This document shows, piece after piece, positions 27,668 through 36,370 of a stretch of 64,000 bases of DNA. How positions within the stretch are numbered: position 1 is the first letter of the stretch; the number at the start of each line of letters is the position of its first letter. The notes beneath the pieces are model-generated. The model ran no database searches. It saw only the letters and a program-made list of their open reading frames with translations, and was not told where the DNA came from. Source of the DNA: Rhizobium brockwellii. Lineage in GTDB: Bacteria; Pseudomonadota; Alphaproteobacteria; Rhizobiales; Rhizobiaceae. Made by a program: the position numbers and the translations under genes. The stretch is taken from contig NZ_CP053439.1 in assembly GCF_000769405.2 (NCBI RefSeq), positions 2,294,001-2,358,000 of the forward strand. The letters run 5' to 3'.

Positions 27668-28756
27668 ATGTCCCAGGTGCGTTTGGATCAGGTCACCAAA
27701 TCCTTTGGTAGCGTTGAGGTCATTCCTCCGCTCGATTTGGCAATTGCCGACAAGGAATTCGTGGTTCTTGTCGGGCCTTCCGGCTGCGGGAAGACAACCA
27801 CCCTGCGGATGATCGCGGGGTTGGAACAGACGACATCAGGGGAAATCCGTATAGGCGAGCGCGACGTTACGGCACTGCGCCCGGGTCTGCGCAATTGCTC
27901 GATGGTGTTTCAGAATTACGCGCTCTATCCGCATATGACAGTCGCCGAAAACATCGGCTACGGCATGAAGGTGCGCGGAACGCCGAAGCAGGACATCGAT
28001 GCCGCCGTTGCAAATGCGGCGCGCATTCTCAATCTCGGTGCCTATTTGAAACGCAAGCCGAACGCGCTCTCAGGTGGCCAACGCCAACGTGTGGCAATTG
28101 GCCGAGCGATCGTTCGCCAGCCGGATGTGTTCCTGTTCGACGAACCTTTGTCCAACCTCGACGCTAAATTGCGCATTGAAATGCGAACAGAAATCAAGCT
28201 CTTACACCGCAGGCTCAAAACCACGATCGTGTACGTTACACATGATCAGGTAGAGGCGATGACGATGGCAGATCGGGTCGTGGTCATGAATCAAGGGCGG
28301 ATCGAACAGGCCGCTGACCCGATCACCCTTTATGAATCCCCGAAGAATCTCTTCGTTGCTGCCTTCATCGGCTCGCCAAGCATGAATTTCATCGAGGGGC
28401 AACTTGTGCAAAACTCCGGTGGAATTGCCTTCCAAGCCGAGGGTGGCGTCGACATTGCAGTTCCCACGCAAAAAGCCGAGCGCCTTTCGGCGGCAGTGGG
28501 ACAATCAGTGGTTCTCGGAATCCGACCGGAGCATACTATGGTTAGGGATCCCAACGTTTCAACAGTGAGCCTTCAGGTCGCCGATATCGAGCCACTCGGT
28601 CCATATACGCTGGCGATCGGCAAGGTCGGGTCAGCGGCCTTTACTGCCCAAATCGACGCATCATCGCGCGTTGGCCCGGATGACAGAATTAGCGTTCCAA
28701 TTGATACCCAAAAAATGCACTTTTTCCTTAAAAGTACCGGAGACACGGTGGGCTGA
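27668..28756 (+). CDS. ugpC: Sugar ABC transporter ATP-binding protein, UgpC/MalK type
   Basis: 362 residues. Walker [11 protein letters not shown]-loop [13 protein letters not shown], signature [15 protein letters not shown], Walker [17 protein letters not shown] and switch His in [14 protein letters not shown] are all intact, followed by the TOBE/regulatory domain from about residue 240 ([12 protein letters not shown]). It supplies energy to the two permeases upstream. It is separated from them by a hairpin and a repeat element, and the second half of the gene is less GC-rich than its neighbours. Confidence 0.94.
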   Translation: MSQVRLDQVTKSFGSVEVIPPLDLAIADKEFVVLVGPSGCGKTTTLRMIAGLEQTTSGEIRIGERDVTALRPGLRNCSMVFQNYALYPHMTVAENIGYGMKVRGTPKQDIDAAVANAARILNLGAYLKRKPNALSGGQRQRVAIGRAIVRQPDVFLFDEPLSNLDAKLRIEMRTEIKLLHRRLKTTIVYVTHDQVEAMTMADRVVVMNQGRIEQAADPITLYESPKNLFVAAFIGSPSMNFIEGQLVQNSGGIAFQAEGGVDIAVPTQKAERLSAAVGQSVVLGIRPEHTMVRDPNVSTVSLQVADIEPLGPYTLAIGKVGSAAFTAQIDASSRVGPDDRISVPIDTQKMHFFLKSTGDTVG

Positions 28757-28997
28757 GAACCATCGTGAAGTTATACGGCAATCCACGAAGAGGACATTCG
28801 GACATCGCGATCTGCGCCATATGAATTCAAAGATACGTGGCGTCGACAGGGCAGCATAGGCGCTAAAGGGCGTCGCAATGCCTCGATGATCGACGACAAT
28901 CCGCTCTCCTGCCGGCACCGCCCCGCCGGGGAGAAGAGCGAGCCGCACTTCTCAACCATCCTTCAAGCCACTTGGAAAGAAGAAGCAAGACCGAAAT

Positions 28998-29023
28998 GCC
29001 CCTCCCCGAAAATGGGGAGGGGC
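28998..29023 (-). terminator. Hairpin terminator of the OmpA-type gene
   Basis: Perfect 10-bp stem GCCCCTCCCC / GGGGAGGGGC with a 6-base loop, 7 bases past the stop on the minus strand, followed by ATTTCGGTCTT. The region from 28757 to here holds nothing else I can support. Confidence 0.65.
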
Positions 29024-29030
29024 AACATCG

Positions 29031-31238
29031 TTACTTGTTGGCAGCGACCGGGCGGACCAGTGCCGTGACGCGGCGGATGGTGACGCGGCGGTTTTCCTGC
29101 TCAGGGGCCGACGTGTTGACCTTCAGGTAGCTCTCACCATAGCCCTGCGTCGCCAGATTCTCCGGCGCGATGCCGTAGACGTCGGAGAGCACGTTGGCGA
29201 CCGATTCCGCCCGCTGGTCGGAGAGGATCAGGTTGCTCTGGTCAGAGCCGACGGCATCGGTATGACCTTCGATCAGGAAGGTTTCGCTCGGATCCTTCTC
29301 GAGCACCTGGCTGATCGCGTCGGCGACCTTGCGCAAGGTGCGCGCCTGGGTCATCGGGATATCGGCACTGCCGGTCGCGAAGGTGATCGTGTCGAGATCG
29401 ATGCGACGCACCTTGTCGCGGATACGAGCCGAATACTTCACCTCATCCAGCGAATAGACGCGCTCGACCGGCTCGACGGGCGGCTCGCTCAGGAACTCGT
29501 AATAGTCCCGGTTCGGGTCGCTGCGGGTGTCGATGATGTAGTCGCTGAGCGGCACACGCAGCCGCATCGGCGGCAGGTCGGCGCCCGGATCCTCGAAATA
29601 GTCGCGGTCCGGATCGTCATAGAGATCCTGCGAATAATAGAGCACGTTCTCGCGTCCGCGGGCATCGACGCGCGACCGCTGGATGATGTCGCCGTAGCGG
29701 TTGCGGATCGTCACGATGCGATAGCCTTCCGGCCGCGTGATCGTCTCGCGGTAGCGGTCGCCGGACAGCTCTTCGTAGCTCGGCCGTTCGCCGTCGCGCA
29801 GGAAGCGCCTGTCATCGTCGCCGCGCACGATCGTCCTGTTGTCGTACTGGATGATCACACGGCTGTCGTCGCTCCCACGGTCGTCGAAGCGCGCGCCGTC
29901 GGGACGGACGAATCGTGGCCGCTCGTCGAGCTTCCTGCCCTTCTCGCGCGTCACCGCCTCGAGTTTGACTGGCGCCGGCGCCTTGCCGCCGGTGGCGGCC
30001 TGTGCATCGGCATCCGAGGTCGGCACTTTCACCTCCTGGCTGTCGGCGCGCTGCCTGTCGCGGTCGCGGCGGCCTTCCCGGCCCTTGCTACGGTCGGCAT
30101 CCTTGTCACTGTCGAGCACCGCCGCACCGTTCTCCACGGGCAGCACGACGGTCTCGCTGCTCTTGGCCGGATCTGCGGCGATCTTCTTGCGACGCTCCAG
30201 CTCCTCGGGCGAAGCCTTTTCCGGCGCCGGAATAGCCTGCTCCGCCTGCTGGCCGCCGCTGGCATCCGGCAGCGGCTGGGCAGTGTCAGTCGTGGGCGCA
30301 GTCGGCTGTGCGCCGGCGGGCTGCTCACCGGCGGGCTTTGCCGCCGTGCCGCCCTTGGGCTTTTCGACGGGGGCAGCTTCCGGTGCCGCCGCCTCGTCCT
30401 CGGTCGCCTTGCCTTCGGTTGCCTTGCCTTCGGTTGCGTTGTCTGTGGGTGCTTTGTCTGCTGGTGCTGCAGTCTCACCCTTTGCCGGCTTTTTCTCGGC
30501 CGGCGCCTCGGCGGCGGGTTTTGCCTCAGGCGTGGCTTCGGGTTTGGTCGATTCCGCAGTCGGCTTCACGGCTTCGGGAGCGGCAGGCTGAGCTTCTTTT
30601 TCAGCCTTGCCCTTGCCTTTATCCCGGCCCTGGGCCTTGTCCTGTCCTTTATCCCGTTTGCCGCCTTCCGGCTTGGCTTCGGGCTGTGCCTGCTCCGCTT
30701 CCGGCTGAGCTTCCTTTGCTGCCGGCTGCTGTTCGGGTTCGGCCTGCTGCGCCTCCGTCTTCTTCGGCTTTTTCGGCTTTTCCTGGGTTACCGGCTGCTC
30801 GGCCTCGGGCTTTGCCTCGGGCTGCGCTTCCGATTTGGCTTTCCGCTCGGGCTTGTTTTCCGGCTGCTGAGCAGGCTCTTCTTTCGGCGCTGCTTCGGCC
30901 TTGGGCGCCTCCGGCTCTGCCTTGGGTTCAGGCGCCGGAGCTTCCTTGCGCTCAGCCTTCGGCTTTTCCGCGGGCGCTTCCTGCTGCGCCGGCTTCTCGG
31001 CGGCGGGCGCCTGTTCGGCCGGAGCTTCCTCCTTCTCCTTGCGCTTCTTCTTCAGCAACTCCTCTTCGGAAGGCGCATCTTGCGCCACCTCGAAGCTGCC
31101 CTGCTCGGCCTGCCGCACGGGCGAAGCCTGCGTCGCGATGTCGCGCACGGCCGCCATCGCCGCTGCCGGCTGCAAAGCCAGCGAAAGAGAAAGCAACGGA
31201 AAAGCCGCGCTTGCGAACAATCTTGATTTCATGCCCAT
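29031..31238 (-). CDS. OmpA-family cell-wall anchor with long Ala/Glu/Lys/Pro-rich spacer
   Basis: 735 residues. A signal peptide (about 1-30, PAAAMAA cleavage) is followed by a disordered region up to about residue 370 built almost only of Ala, Glu, Pro, Lys and Gln with imperfect repeats such as EAPKAEAAPKEEPAQQ. A central Arg/Asp-rich part (400-600) contains YRETITRPEGYRIVTIRNRYGD. The C-terminal OmpA domain has the peptidoglycan-binding residues in GHTDAVGSDQSNLILSDQRA and ends ENRRVTIRRV. It probably tethers the outer membrane to peptidoglycan across a long flexible arm. The start follows GAGGAAACCCG. Confidence 0.88.
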   Translation of the reverse strand: MGMKSRLFASAAFPLLSLSLALQPAAAMAAVRDIATQASPVRQAEQGSFEVAQDAPSEEELLKKKRKEKEEAPAEQAPAAEKPAQQEAPAEKPKAERKEAPAPEPKAEPEAPKAEAAPKEEPAQQPENKPERKAKSEAQPEAKPEAEQPVTQEKPKKPKKTEAQQAEPEQQPAAKEAQPEAEQAQPEAKPEGGKRDKGQDKAQGRDKGKGKAEKEAQPAAPEAVKPTAESTKPEATPEAKPAAEAPAEKKPAKGETAAPADKAPTDNATEGKATEGKATEDEAAAPEAAPVEKPKGGTAAKPAGEQPAGAQPTAPTTDTAQPLPDASGGQQAEQAIPAPEKASPEELERRKKIAADPAKSSETVVLPVENGAAVLDSDKDADRSKGREGRRDRDRQRADSQEVKVPTSDADAQAATGGKAPAPVKLEAVTREKGRKLDERPRFVRPDGARFDDRGSDDSRVIIQYDNRTIVRGDDDRRFLRDGERPSYEELSGDRYRETITRPEGYRIVTIRNRYGDIIQRSRVDARGRENVLYYSQDLYDDPDRDYFEDPGADLPPMRLRVPLSDYIIDTRSDPNRDYYEFLSEPPVEPVERVYSLDEVKYSARIRDKVRRIDLDTITFATGSADIPMTQARTLRKVADAISQVLEKDPSETFLIEGHTDAVGSDQSNLILSDQRAESVANVLSDVYGIAPENLATQGYGESYLKVNTSAPEQENRRVTIRRVTALVRPVAANK

Positions 31239-31569
31239 CGGGTTTCCTCGATCCTGTTTGAGCTTCTTGAGGCCGCCAGGCCCTGGTTCCGCCCCTAGCT
31301 TCGCATTGAGGCGAAACGGCGGAATGGCAATTGCCGAGCCGCCGATTTGTTCCGGTTCTAAGAAGTTGGGGATTAACCTCGCGTGAATGTTGCAGTCTGC
31401 CGGCGTTCATCTCACCTGCTATTTGCACTGCACAATTGCGATGGGATTTGTGTTGCAATTCCATGAAAAAAAGTCTGATTATCGCCGCAAGGCGGTCTCA
31501 GCACCGTTGAACTGCGGCCGTCAGCCCAACAGAAATAAGGAGCGACGGCTACCAACAGAGAGGATCCTC
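31239..31569. other. Divergent intergenic region between the OmpA-type gene and the amino acid ABC operon
   Basis: This 331-base gap carries the promoters of both genes. Inverted hexamers AATTGC (31434) and GCAATT (31455) lie in a short A+T-rich stretch and could be part of an operator for the amino acid transporter. No small gene or strong hairpin is seen. Confidence 0.4.
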
Positions 31570-32343
31570 ATGCTTAATTCTACCCGTATTTTCGCGGCAG
31601 CCTCGATCGCGGCGATTTCCCTTTTTGCCGGATCGGCCATGGCCGATGGCGAGAAATATGTGATCGGCACCGATTCGACCTATCCGCCCTTCGAATTCGT
31701 CGATGCCAGCGGCACCATCCAAGGCTTCGACATCGACATCACCAAGGCGCTCTGTGCCGAGATGAAGGCTGAATGCACCTTCGTCAGCACCGACTGGGAT
31801 GGCATCATCCCGGCGCTCAACGCCAAGAAGTTCGACATGATCGTCTCCTCCATGTCGATCACGCCGGAGCGTCTGAAGCTCGTCGACTTCTCAAACAAGT
31901 ACTACAACACCCCGCCGGCCATTGCCGTGCCGAAGGATTCGACGATATCGGACGTCGCCGGCCTCAAGGGCAAGGTGATCGGCGCGCAGACCTCCACGAC
32001 ACACGCCAACTATGCCGAGAAGCATCTCGCCGACACCGAGCTCAAGCTCTATCCGACCGCTGACGAATACAAGCTCGACGTTGCCAGTGGCCGTGTCGAC
32101 GCCGTCATCGACGACGTCGTCGTTCTCTCCGAATGGGTCAAGTCCGACGCCGGCGCTTGCTGCAAGATCCTGACGACCCTGCCGGTCGACAAGGAAATCA
32201 ATGGCAACGGCGCAGGCATTGCTATCCGCCAGGGCGATCCGCTCAGGGAAAAGCTGAACACGGCGATCGCCGCGATCCGCGCCAGCGGTGAATACAAGAA
32301 GATCCAGGACAAGTACTTCGACTTCGACGTTTACGGCCAATAA
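31570..32343 (+). CDS. Polar amino acid ABC transporter substrate-binding protein
   Basis: 257 residues with a signal peptide (cleaved after SAMA-DGE). Family 3 binding protein: GTDSTYPPFEFVDASGTIQG at the mature N-terminus, FDIDITKALC, VSTDWDGIIPALNAKKFD, and SMSITPERLKLVDFS. These match lysine/arginine/ornithine and opine-binding proteins. The start at 31570 follows GAGAGGATCCTC. It is followed by a terminator-like hairpin and then the two permeases. Confidence 0.93.
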   Translation: MLNSTRIFAAASIAAISLFAGSAMADGEKYVIGTDSTYPPFEFVDASGTIQGFDIDITKALCAEMKAECTFVSTDWDGIIPALNAKKFDMIVSSMSITPERLKLVDFSNKYYNTPPAIAVPKDSTISDVAGLKGKVIGAQTSTTHANYAEKHLADTELKLYPTADEYKLDVASGRVDAVIDDVVVLSEWVKSDAGACCKILTTLPVDKEINGNGAGIAIRQGDPLREKLNTAIAAIRASGEYKKIQDKYFDFDVYGQ

Positions 32344-32370
32344 GAAATTCGTTATCTGGCCGACGAAGGT

Positions 32371-32404
32371 AATGGCGGAAGGCTTGCTCTTCCGCCATTT
32401 TTGT
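32371..32404 (+). terminator. Intrinsic terminator or attenuator inside the amino acid ABC operon
   Basis: AATGGCGGAAG and CTTCCGCCATT form a perfect 11-bp stem with a 7-base loop, followed by TTTTG. It lies 27 bases after the binding-protein stop and 52 bases before the first permease, so it can trim the amount of permease message. Confidence 0.8.
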
Positions 32405-32456
32405 TTGACAAGGATTGCAAGATTAAAACGGCAAAAGCCGTGAGGGGAATTCTCGC

Positions 32457-33263
32457 ATGGGCGGATTATTTTCCGCGCTGAGCTCCTTCTGGAGCTGGAT
32501 TGTGCACATATTCGATCCGCTGTGCGGACCCGTTGGCATCTTCACCTGGTTAGGTCAGTCGACGATCCTTGCCTGTGGCGATACCGGCTGGGGCGACGAG
32601 ATTGCGCTTGGCCTGCAGGTCACCATTTCGGTGGCGATCGTCACCCTGCCGATCGGCCTCGCCATCGGCTTCCTGGTGGCGCTCGGCCAGCAGTCGGAGG
32701 AAAAGCCGCTGCGGCTGGCGGCTGGTATCTACACCACGATCTTCCGCGGCCTGCCGGAGCTTTTGACGCTCTTCATCATCTATTACGGCATGCAGATGCT
32801 GATCCAGTCTCTGCTGACCTTCGTCGGTTACAACGGACCGCCGATCGAGATCAACGCCTTCCTCGCCGGCGTCATCGCGCTTTCGGTCGTCTTCTCCGCC
32901 TACTGTTCGGAAGTGCTGCTCTCGGCCTTCCGCGCCATTCCCAAGGGACAATATGAGGCGGGCGACGCGCTGGGGCTGCATCGCGGCCGCACGCTGCGCC
33001 TCATCGTCCTGCCGCAGCTCGTGCGCATCGCGCTGCCGGGACTGACGAACCTCTGGATGGTCCTCCTGAAGGACACCTCCTACGTCTCGATCATCAGTCT
33101 TGCCGATATCCTGCGCCAGACGAGTGTCGCCGTACGCGTGACCAAGGAACCCTTCTTTTTCTATGGTCTAGCCTGCTGCCTCTATCTGGTGCTCGCCATC
33201 CTCTCCTCCTTTCTGCTCGTCTATGTCGAGCGCTGGGCCAAGCGTTCGGAGATCCGCCGATGA
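32457..33263 (+). CDS. Amino acid ABC transporter permease, HisQ type
   Basis: 268 residues with about five to six helices. The HisMQ-family region LGLQVTISVAIVTLPIGLAIG and the EAA-like loop YEAGDALGLHRGRTLRLIVLPQ are clear. The N-terminal 50 residues (SALSSFWSWIVHIFDPLCGP) are an additional hydrophobic hairpin usual in the longer members. It overlaps the next permease by ATGA. Confidence 0.93.
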   Translation: MGGLFSALSSFWSWIVHIFDPLCGPVGIFTWLGQSTILACGDTGWGDEIALGLQVTISVAIVTLPIGLAIGFLVALGQQSEEKPLRLAAGIYTTIFRGLPELLTLFIIYYGMQMLIQSLLTFVGYNGPPIEINAFLAGVIALSVVFSAYCSEVLLSAFRAIPKGQYEAGDALGLHRGRTLRLIVLPQLVRIALPGLTNLWMVLLKDTSYVSIISLADILRQTSVAVRVTKEPFFFYGLACCLYLVLAILSSFLLVYVERWAKRSEIRR

Positions 33264-34090
33264 GCTACGCCAAAACACTGATCCCGCCGCAGCCCGCACC
33301 CCGGGAAGTGATGAAGCCGATGACACCGGCGCGCATGGCCGGCTATATCCTCGTCGCTCTCTGGGCTCTGCTTGGGGTGCTCCTGGTGATCTCCATCATC
33401 AATGGCTGGGATCCGGAAAAATTCACCCGCTACGGGCCGCGTTATCTCCATGGCCTCTGGATAACGCTGAGCCTCGTTTTCATTTCCGTTATCTGCGGCG
33501 CCATCCTGTCGCTGCCGCTTGCCGTGGCGCGCATGTCAAAGAACCGGGTGCTGAATGCGCTGGCCTACGGCTACATCTATTTCTTCCGCGGCACGCCGCT
33601 GCTTGCCCAGCTGTTCCTGGTCTATTACGGCCTCGGCATATTCCGGCCGCAGCTTGAGGCCGTCGGCATCTGGTGGTTCTTCCGCGAAGCCTGGTATTGC
33701 GGCCTCTTTGCCATGACCATCAATACCGCGGCCTACCAGGCGGAAATCCTGCGGGGCGCCATCGAAAGCGTGTCGCATGGCCAGCACGAGGCGGCCGCCG
33801 CACTCGGCATCCACAAGTTCATCGCCTTCCGCAAGATCATCCTGCCGCAGGCTCTCATCGTCGCACTTCGCCCTTATGGCAACGAAATCATCCTGCTGAT
33901 CAAGGGCTCGGCGGTCGTCGCCATCATCACCGTACTCGACCTGATGGGCGAAACCCGTTACGCCTTCTCCCGCACTTTCGACTATCAGACCTATCTCTGG
34001 GCGGCGATCTTCTACCTCACCATCGTCGAGGCTTTACGCCATCTCTGGGCCTGGTTCGAGCGCCGCCTGACCCGGCATCTCAAGCGCTAA
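33260..34090 (+). CDS. Amino acid ABC transporter permease, HisM type
   Basis: 276 residues. GLWITLSLVFISVICGAILSL and FFRGTPLLAQLFLVYYGLG are the conserved HisM parts, with the ATPase-docking loop HGQHEAAAALGIHKFIAFRKIILPQ. It completes a heterodimeric membrane unit with the preceding permease. No ATP-binding protein follows; the next gene is usg, so the ATPase must come from another locus. Confidence 0.93.
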   Translation: MSYAKTLIPPQPAPREVMKPMTPARMAGYILVALWALLGVLLVISIINGWDPEKFTRYGPRYLHGLWITLSLVFISVICGAILSLPLAVARMSKNRVLNALAYGYIYFFRGTPLLAQLFLVYYGLGIFRPQLEAVGIWWFFREAWYCGLFAMTINTAAYQAEILRGAIESVSHGQHEAAAALGIHKFIAFRKIILPQALIVALRPYGNEIILLIKGSAVVAIITVLDLMGETRYAFSRTFDYQTYLWAAIFYLTIVEALRHLWAWFERRLTRHLKR

Positions 34091-34093
34091 GCC

Positions 34094-34125
34094 TTTGGCA
34101 GCACTCTCCGGACGATGCTGCCAAA
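34094..34125 (+). terminator. Hairpin after the amino acid permease operon
   Basis: TTTGGCAGCA and TGCTGCCAAA form a perfect 10-bp stem around a 12-base loop, 3 bases after the stop. An A+T-rich stretch follows, which may also contain the usg promoter. Confidence 0.6.
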
Positions 34126-34252
34126 CCATTGATATTAAAAATAAATTGCCCTTTTACGAAGTATCTGTAAAGCTTCCGTTAACCACTCGCATGTTTCCAT
34201 ATCATGCAGCGCTAATAAGCGCGCGAGTGGGAACAAGAAGAAGCGGAATACG

Positions 34253-34519
34253 ATGCATAAGGACATGGAAAAACAACTGAAGGGCTATGGTCTGACGACC
34301 GCCCAGATCCTCTATCGCCTGCCGGACCACCCGGTGATTCTACAAACCTATGTCTGGCAGGATTACGACCTCGCCCCCGATTTTCCCGAAATGCGCGGCT
34401 TCCTGAAATTCTGGGAAGAGAAGCTCGATGGGCCGCTGCATTCGGTGCGGTACATCCACCGCAAGCTGATCTCGGCAACCGAGTGGCGGGCACTGAAGGG
34501 CGAATTTATCCTGCACTGA
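34253..34519 (+). CDS. usg: Usg-family protein
   Basis: 88 residues, matching the small alphaproteobacterial Usg protein first named for a gene beside trpF in Caulobacter. Conserved stretches are YGLTTAQILYRLPDHPVILQTY, WQDYDLAPDFPEM and the C-terminal YIHRKLISATEWRALKGEFILH. Its function is unknown. Here it is a single gene, not next to trp genes. The start at 34253 has only a weak GCGGAA upstream; ATG at 34265 is an alternative. Confidence 0.85.
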   Translation: MHKDMEKQLKGYGLTTAQILYRLPDHPVILQTYVWQDYDLAPDFPEMRGFLKFWEEKLDGPLHSVRYIHRKLISATEWRALKGEFILH

Positions 34520-34530
34520 TCGGGTCTGCA

Positions 34531-34574
34531 GCATGATGCCGAAAAGTGTGAACGGCTTTTCGCAGAACATCATA
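34531..34574. repeat. Short intergenic repeat between convergent genes
   Basis: GCATGATGCCGAAAAGTGTG followed by CGGCTTTTCGCAGAACATCAT forms an imperfect stem and resembles the GCATGATGCCGAAAA repeat common between Rhizobium genes. It fills almost exactly the 64 bases between the stops of usg and the DUF2270 gene and could end both transcripts. Confidence 0.5.
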
Positions 34575-34583
34575 CTCACCGTA

Positions 34584-35309
34584 TCAGACATGTGCTTCGC
34601 CACGGCCGAATTCGCCTTCGTCGCGATCCGGGCGCAGGGCGAAACCGAGCATGCCGACATAGAAGGCGATGACGACTGCAATGACCGCAAGGCCGGGAAC
34701 CGGCCCGAGCACGGCATTGTCGATGACATAGGCCCACGACTGCGCCTGCAGCGCCGGCATTCCCTCCGTCTGCAGTTTCGGCGTCGAGATCTTCAGGCAC
34801 CAGGCGAGCAACAGGATGAAATACATCCAGCCGTAATTGCGTTTGAGCCGGCGGTGCATCGCCTCTTGATAGCTGAGCAGAAAGCGCGGCTTGCGCAGGC
34901 TGCTGGCGACCACCGCCGCCCATTCGCTGCCGGCATTGGCGTCGGGCGCCAGAATCTGTGCGAAATAGCAGCGCTCGATCTGGCGAATGCGAGCGCGATA
35001 GATATCGAAAAAGCGGTAGCGCCGCGCCTCGATCATCAAAAGCAGCGTCACCAGCATCATCCCGAACAACAGCACCCCGTGATGCGAGTTCGGCGTCGAG
35101 AGCGACACCGAGAGGAGTGCTGCGACCACGGTGATCGCCCAGTTGGACGTCCGGTCGATGCGGTCGCGCCAGCTGGTCATCCGCCCGAGTTCACCGCGGT
35201 AATAATGGCTGAGCGTGTTGGTGACCTCGTTTGGTGTCGTAGGTAGCAGCAATGCCCGGCCGGCCTCTCCTTCCGTCGCGGATAATGTCCGTTCTGGCTC
35301 CGTTTTCAT
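34584..35309 (-). CDS. DUF2270 membrane protein
   Basis: 241 residues. The segment NTLSHYYRGELGRMTSWRDRID followed by two hydrophobic helices, then RRYRFFDIYRARIRQIERCYFAQIL and a second helix pair near the C-terminus, match the DUF2270 family of predicted inner-membrane proteins. No function is known. The start at 35309 follows CAGGGAGGAAAGACC; an in-frame ATG 12 codons upstream lacks a good ribosome binding site. Confidence 0.82.
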   Translation of the reverse strand: MKTEPERTLSATEGEAGRALLLPTTPNEVTNTLSHYYRGELGRMTSWRDRIDRTSNWAITVVAALLSVSLSTPNSHHGVLLFGMMLVTLLLMIEARRYRFFDIYRARIRQIERCYFAQILAPDANAGSEWAAVVASSLRKPRFLLSYQEAMHRRLKRNYGWMYFILLLAWCLKISTPKLQTEGMPALQAQSWAYVIDNAVLGPVPGLAVIAVVIAFYVGMLGFALRPDRDEGEFGRGEAHV

Positions 35310-35423
35310 GGTCTTTCCTCCCTGGGTCTTCTTTTCGGCCATTCTGCGCCCGCAATCGCGCCATTGCAAAACATCGAAAGCCGTCTTAGACGCATGCCTG
35401 AAACAAAAGGACGATGGACTGTA

Positions 35424-36242
35424 ATGGCAAAGAAGATCGACGAAGATGCCCTTGGCGAGGCCTACAACCGCGCGCTGGAGCTGGAAAAGGCCGGAGATGT
35501 CGATGCGGCCGTTGCAGCCTATGAGGAAGTCCTGGCACTCGATCCCGACGATCACGGCGGTGCGGCCGTACGCATCGCCGCGATGGGCCGCGGCGAAACG
35601 CCGGTCAAGGCGCCCGACGCCTATGTCGAGACCTTGTTCGACCAGCATGCCGAGGTTTTCGAAGACGTGCTCGTCGAGCAACTCGGCTATCACGTGCCAA
35701 TGCTGGTGCGCCAGCGCCTGCAGGCTTTAACGCTCGGACCGTTCAAGCGGTTGCTCGATCTCGGCTGCGGCACGGGCCTCACAGGCGGCGCGTTGCGCGA
35801 CCTCTGCGCCGACATGACCGGCATCGACATATCGGAGAAGATGGTCGAGATCGCCCATGAGAAGGATCTCTACGAGACGCTCTTCGTCGCCGAGGTCGAG
35901 GATTTCCTCGACGACAACGACGAGGAAGCCTTCGACATCATCGCCGCCACCGACGTGCTGCCCTATCTCGGCGCGCTCGAACCGCTGTTCTTCGGCGCCT
36001 CCGAGAACCTGATGCCGGGCGGATTGTTCATCTTCTCCTCGGAAACCCTGCCTGAGGAAATTCTCGCCGGCCGCGCCTATATGGTCGGCCCGCACCAGCG
36101 CTTCGCTCATGCCGACGCCTATGTCAGAGAACGCCTGACGGCCACCGGTTTCGAACTCGTCGAGATATCGGATATCAACGTGCGCATGGAAGAAGGCCGG
36201 CCCACACCAGGCCATTTGGTGATCGCCCGGTATAATGGCTGA
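35424..36242 (+). CDS. TPR-containing SAM-dependent methyltransferase
   Basis: 272 residues. The first 60 form a TPR-like helix pair (EAYNRALELEKAGDVDAAVAAYEEVLALDPDD). A class I methyltransferase follows, with the SAM-binding motif I LLDLGCGTGLTGG, acidic strand-2 end ITGID-type MTGIDIS, and motif IV FDIIAATDVLPYLG. The target is unknown; proteins of this form are often predicted biotin-synthesis or protein methyltransferases. The start at 35424 has AAAGGA 12 bases upstream; ATG at 35394 would add 10 residues. Confidence 0.85.
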   Translation: MAKKIDEDALGEAYNRALELEKAGDVDAAVAAYEEVLALDPDDHGGAAVRIAAMGRGETPVKAPDAYVETLFDQHAEVFEDVLVEQLGYHVPMLVRQRLQALTLGPFKRLLDLGCGTGLTGGALRDLCADMTGIDISEKMVEIAHEKDLYETLFVAEVEDFLDDNDEEAFDIIAATDVLPYLGALEPLFFGASENLMPGGLFIFSSETLPEEILAGRAYMVGPHQRFAHADAYVRERLTATGFELVEISDINVRMEEGRPTPGHLVIARYNG

Positions 36243-36343
36243 CGCCAACACGTGATCGATCGGCCGACGGAATACTTGCGCGGTTGGCGAAGTATCTGTT
36301 GCGAAATGTGCCACGACCTGATAGTTAGTCGATCGGTAAAGTT

Positions 36344-36356
36344 TATCGCAACGATA
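36344..36356. promoter_or_regulatory. Small dyad TATCGCAACGATA before the GST-arsR operon
   Basis: A 13-base inverted repeat with 5-bp arms lies directly in front of the ribosome binding site of the GST gene, where a repressor such as the ArsR protein of this operon could block transcription. The arms are short, so chance is not excluded. Confidence 0.3.
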
Positions 36357-36370
36357 GGAAAGGTCGCCGC

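Noticed and set aside
29262-31226. A 654-codon open frame on the plus strand, antisense to the OmpA-type gene
   Set aside because: It is a by-product of the biased codons of the Ala/Glu/Pro/Lys-rich gene. Its product is an implausible mix of Leu, Arg, Phe and Gly runs with no domain, and the minus-strand product has a signal peptide and an OmpA domain.
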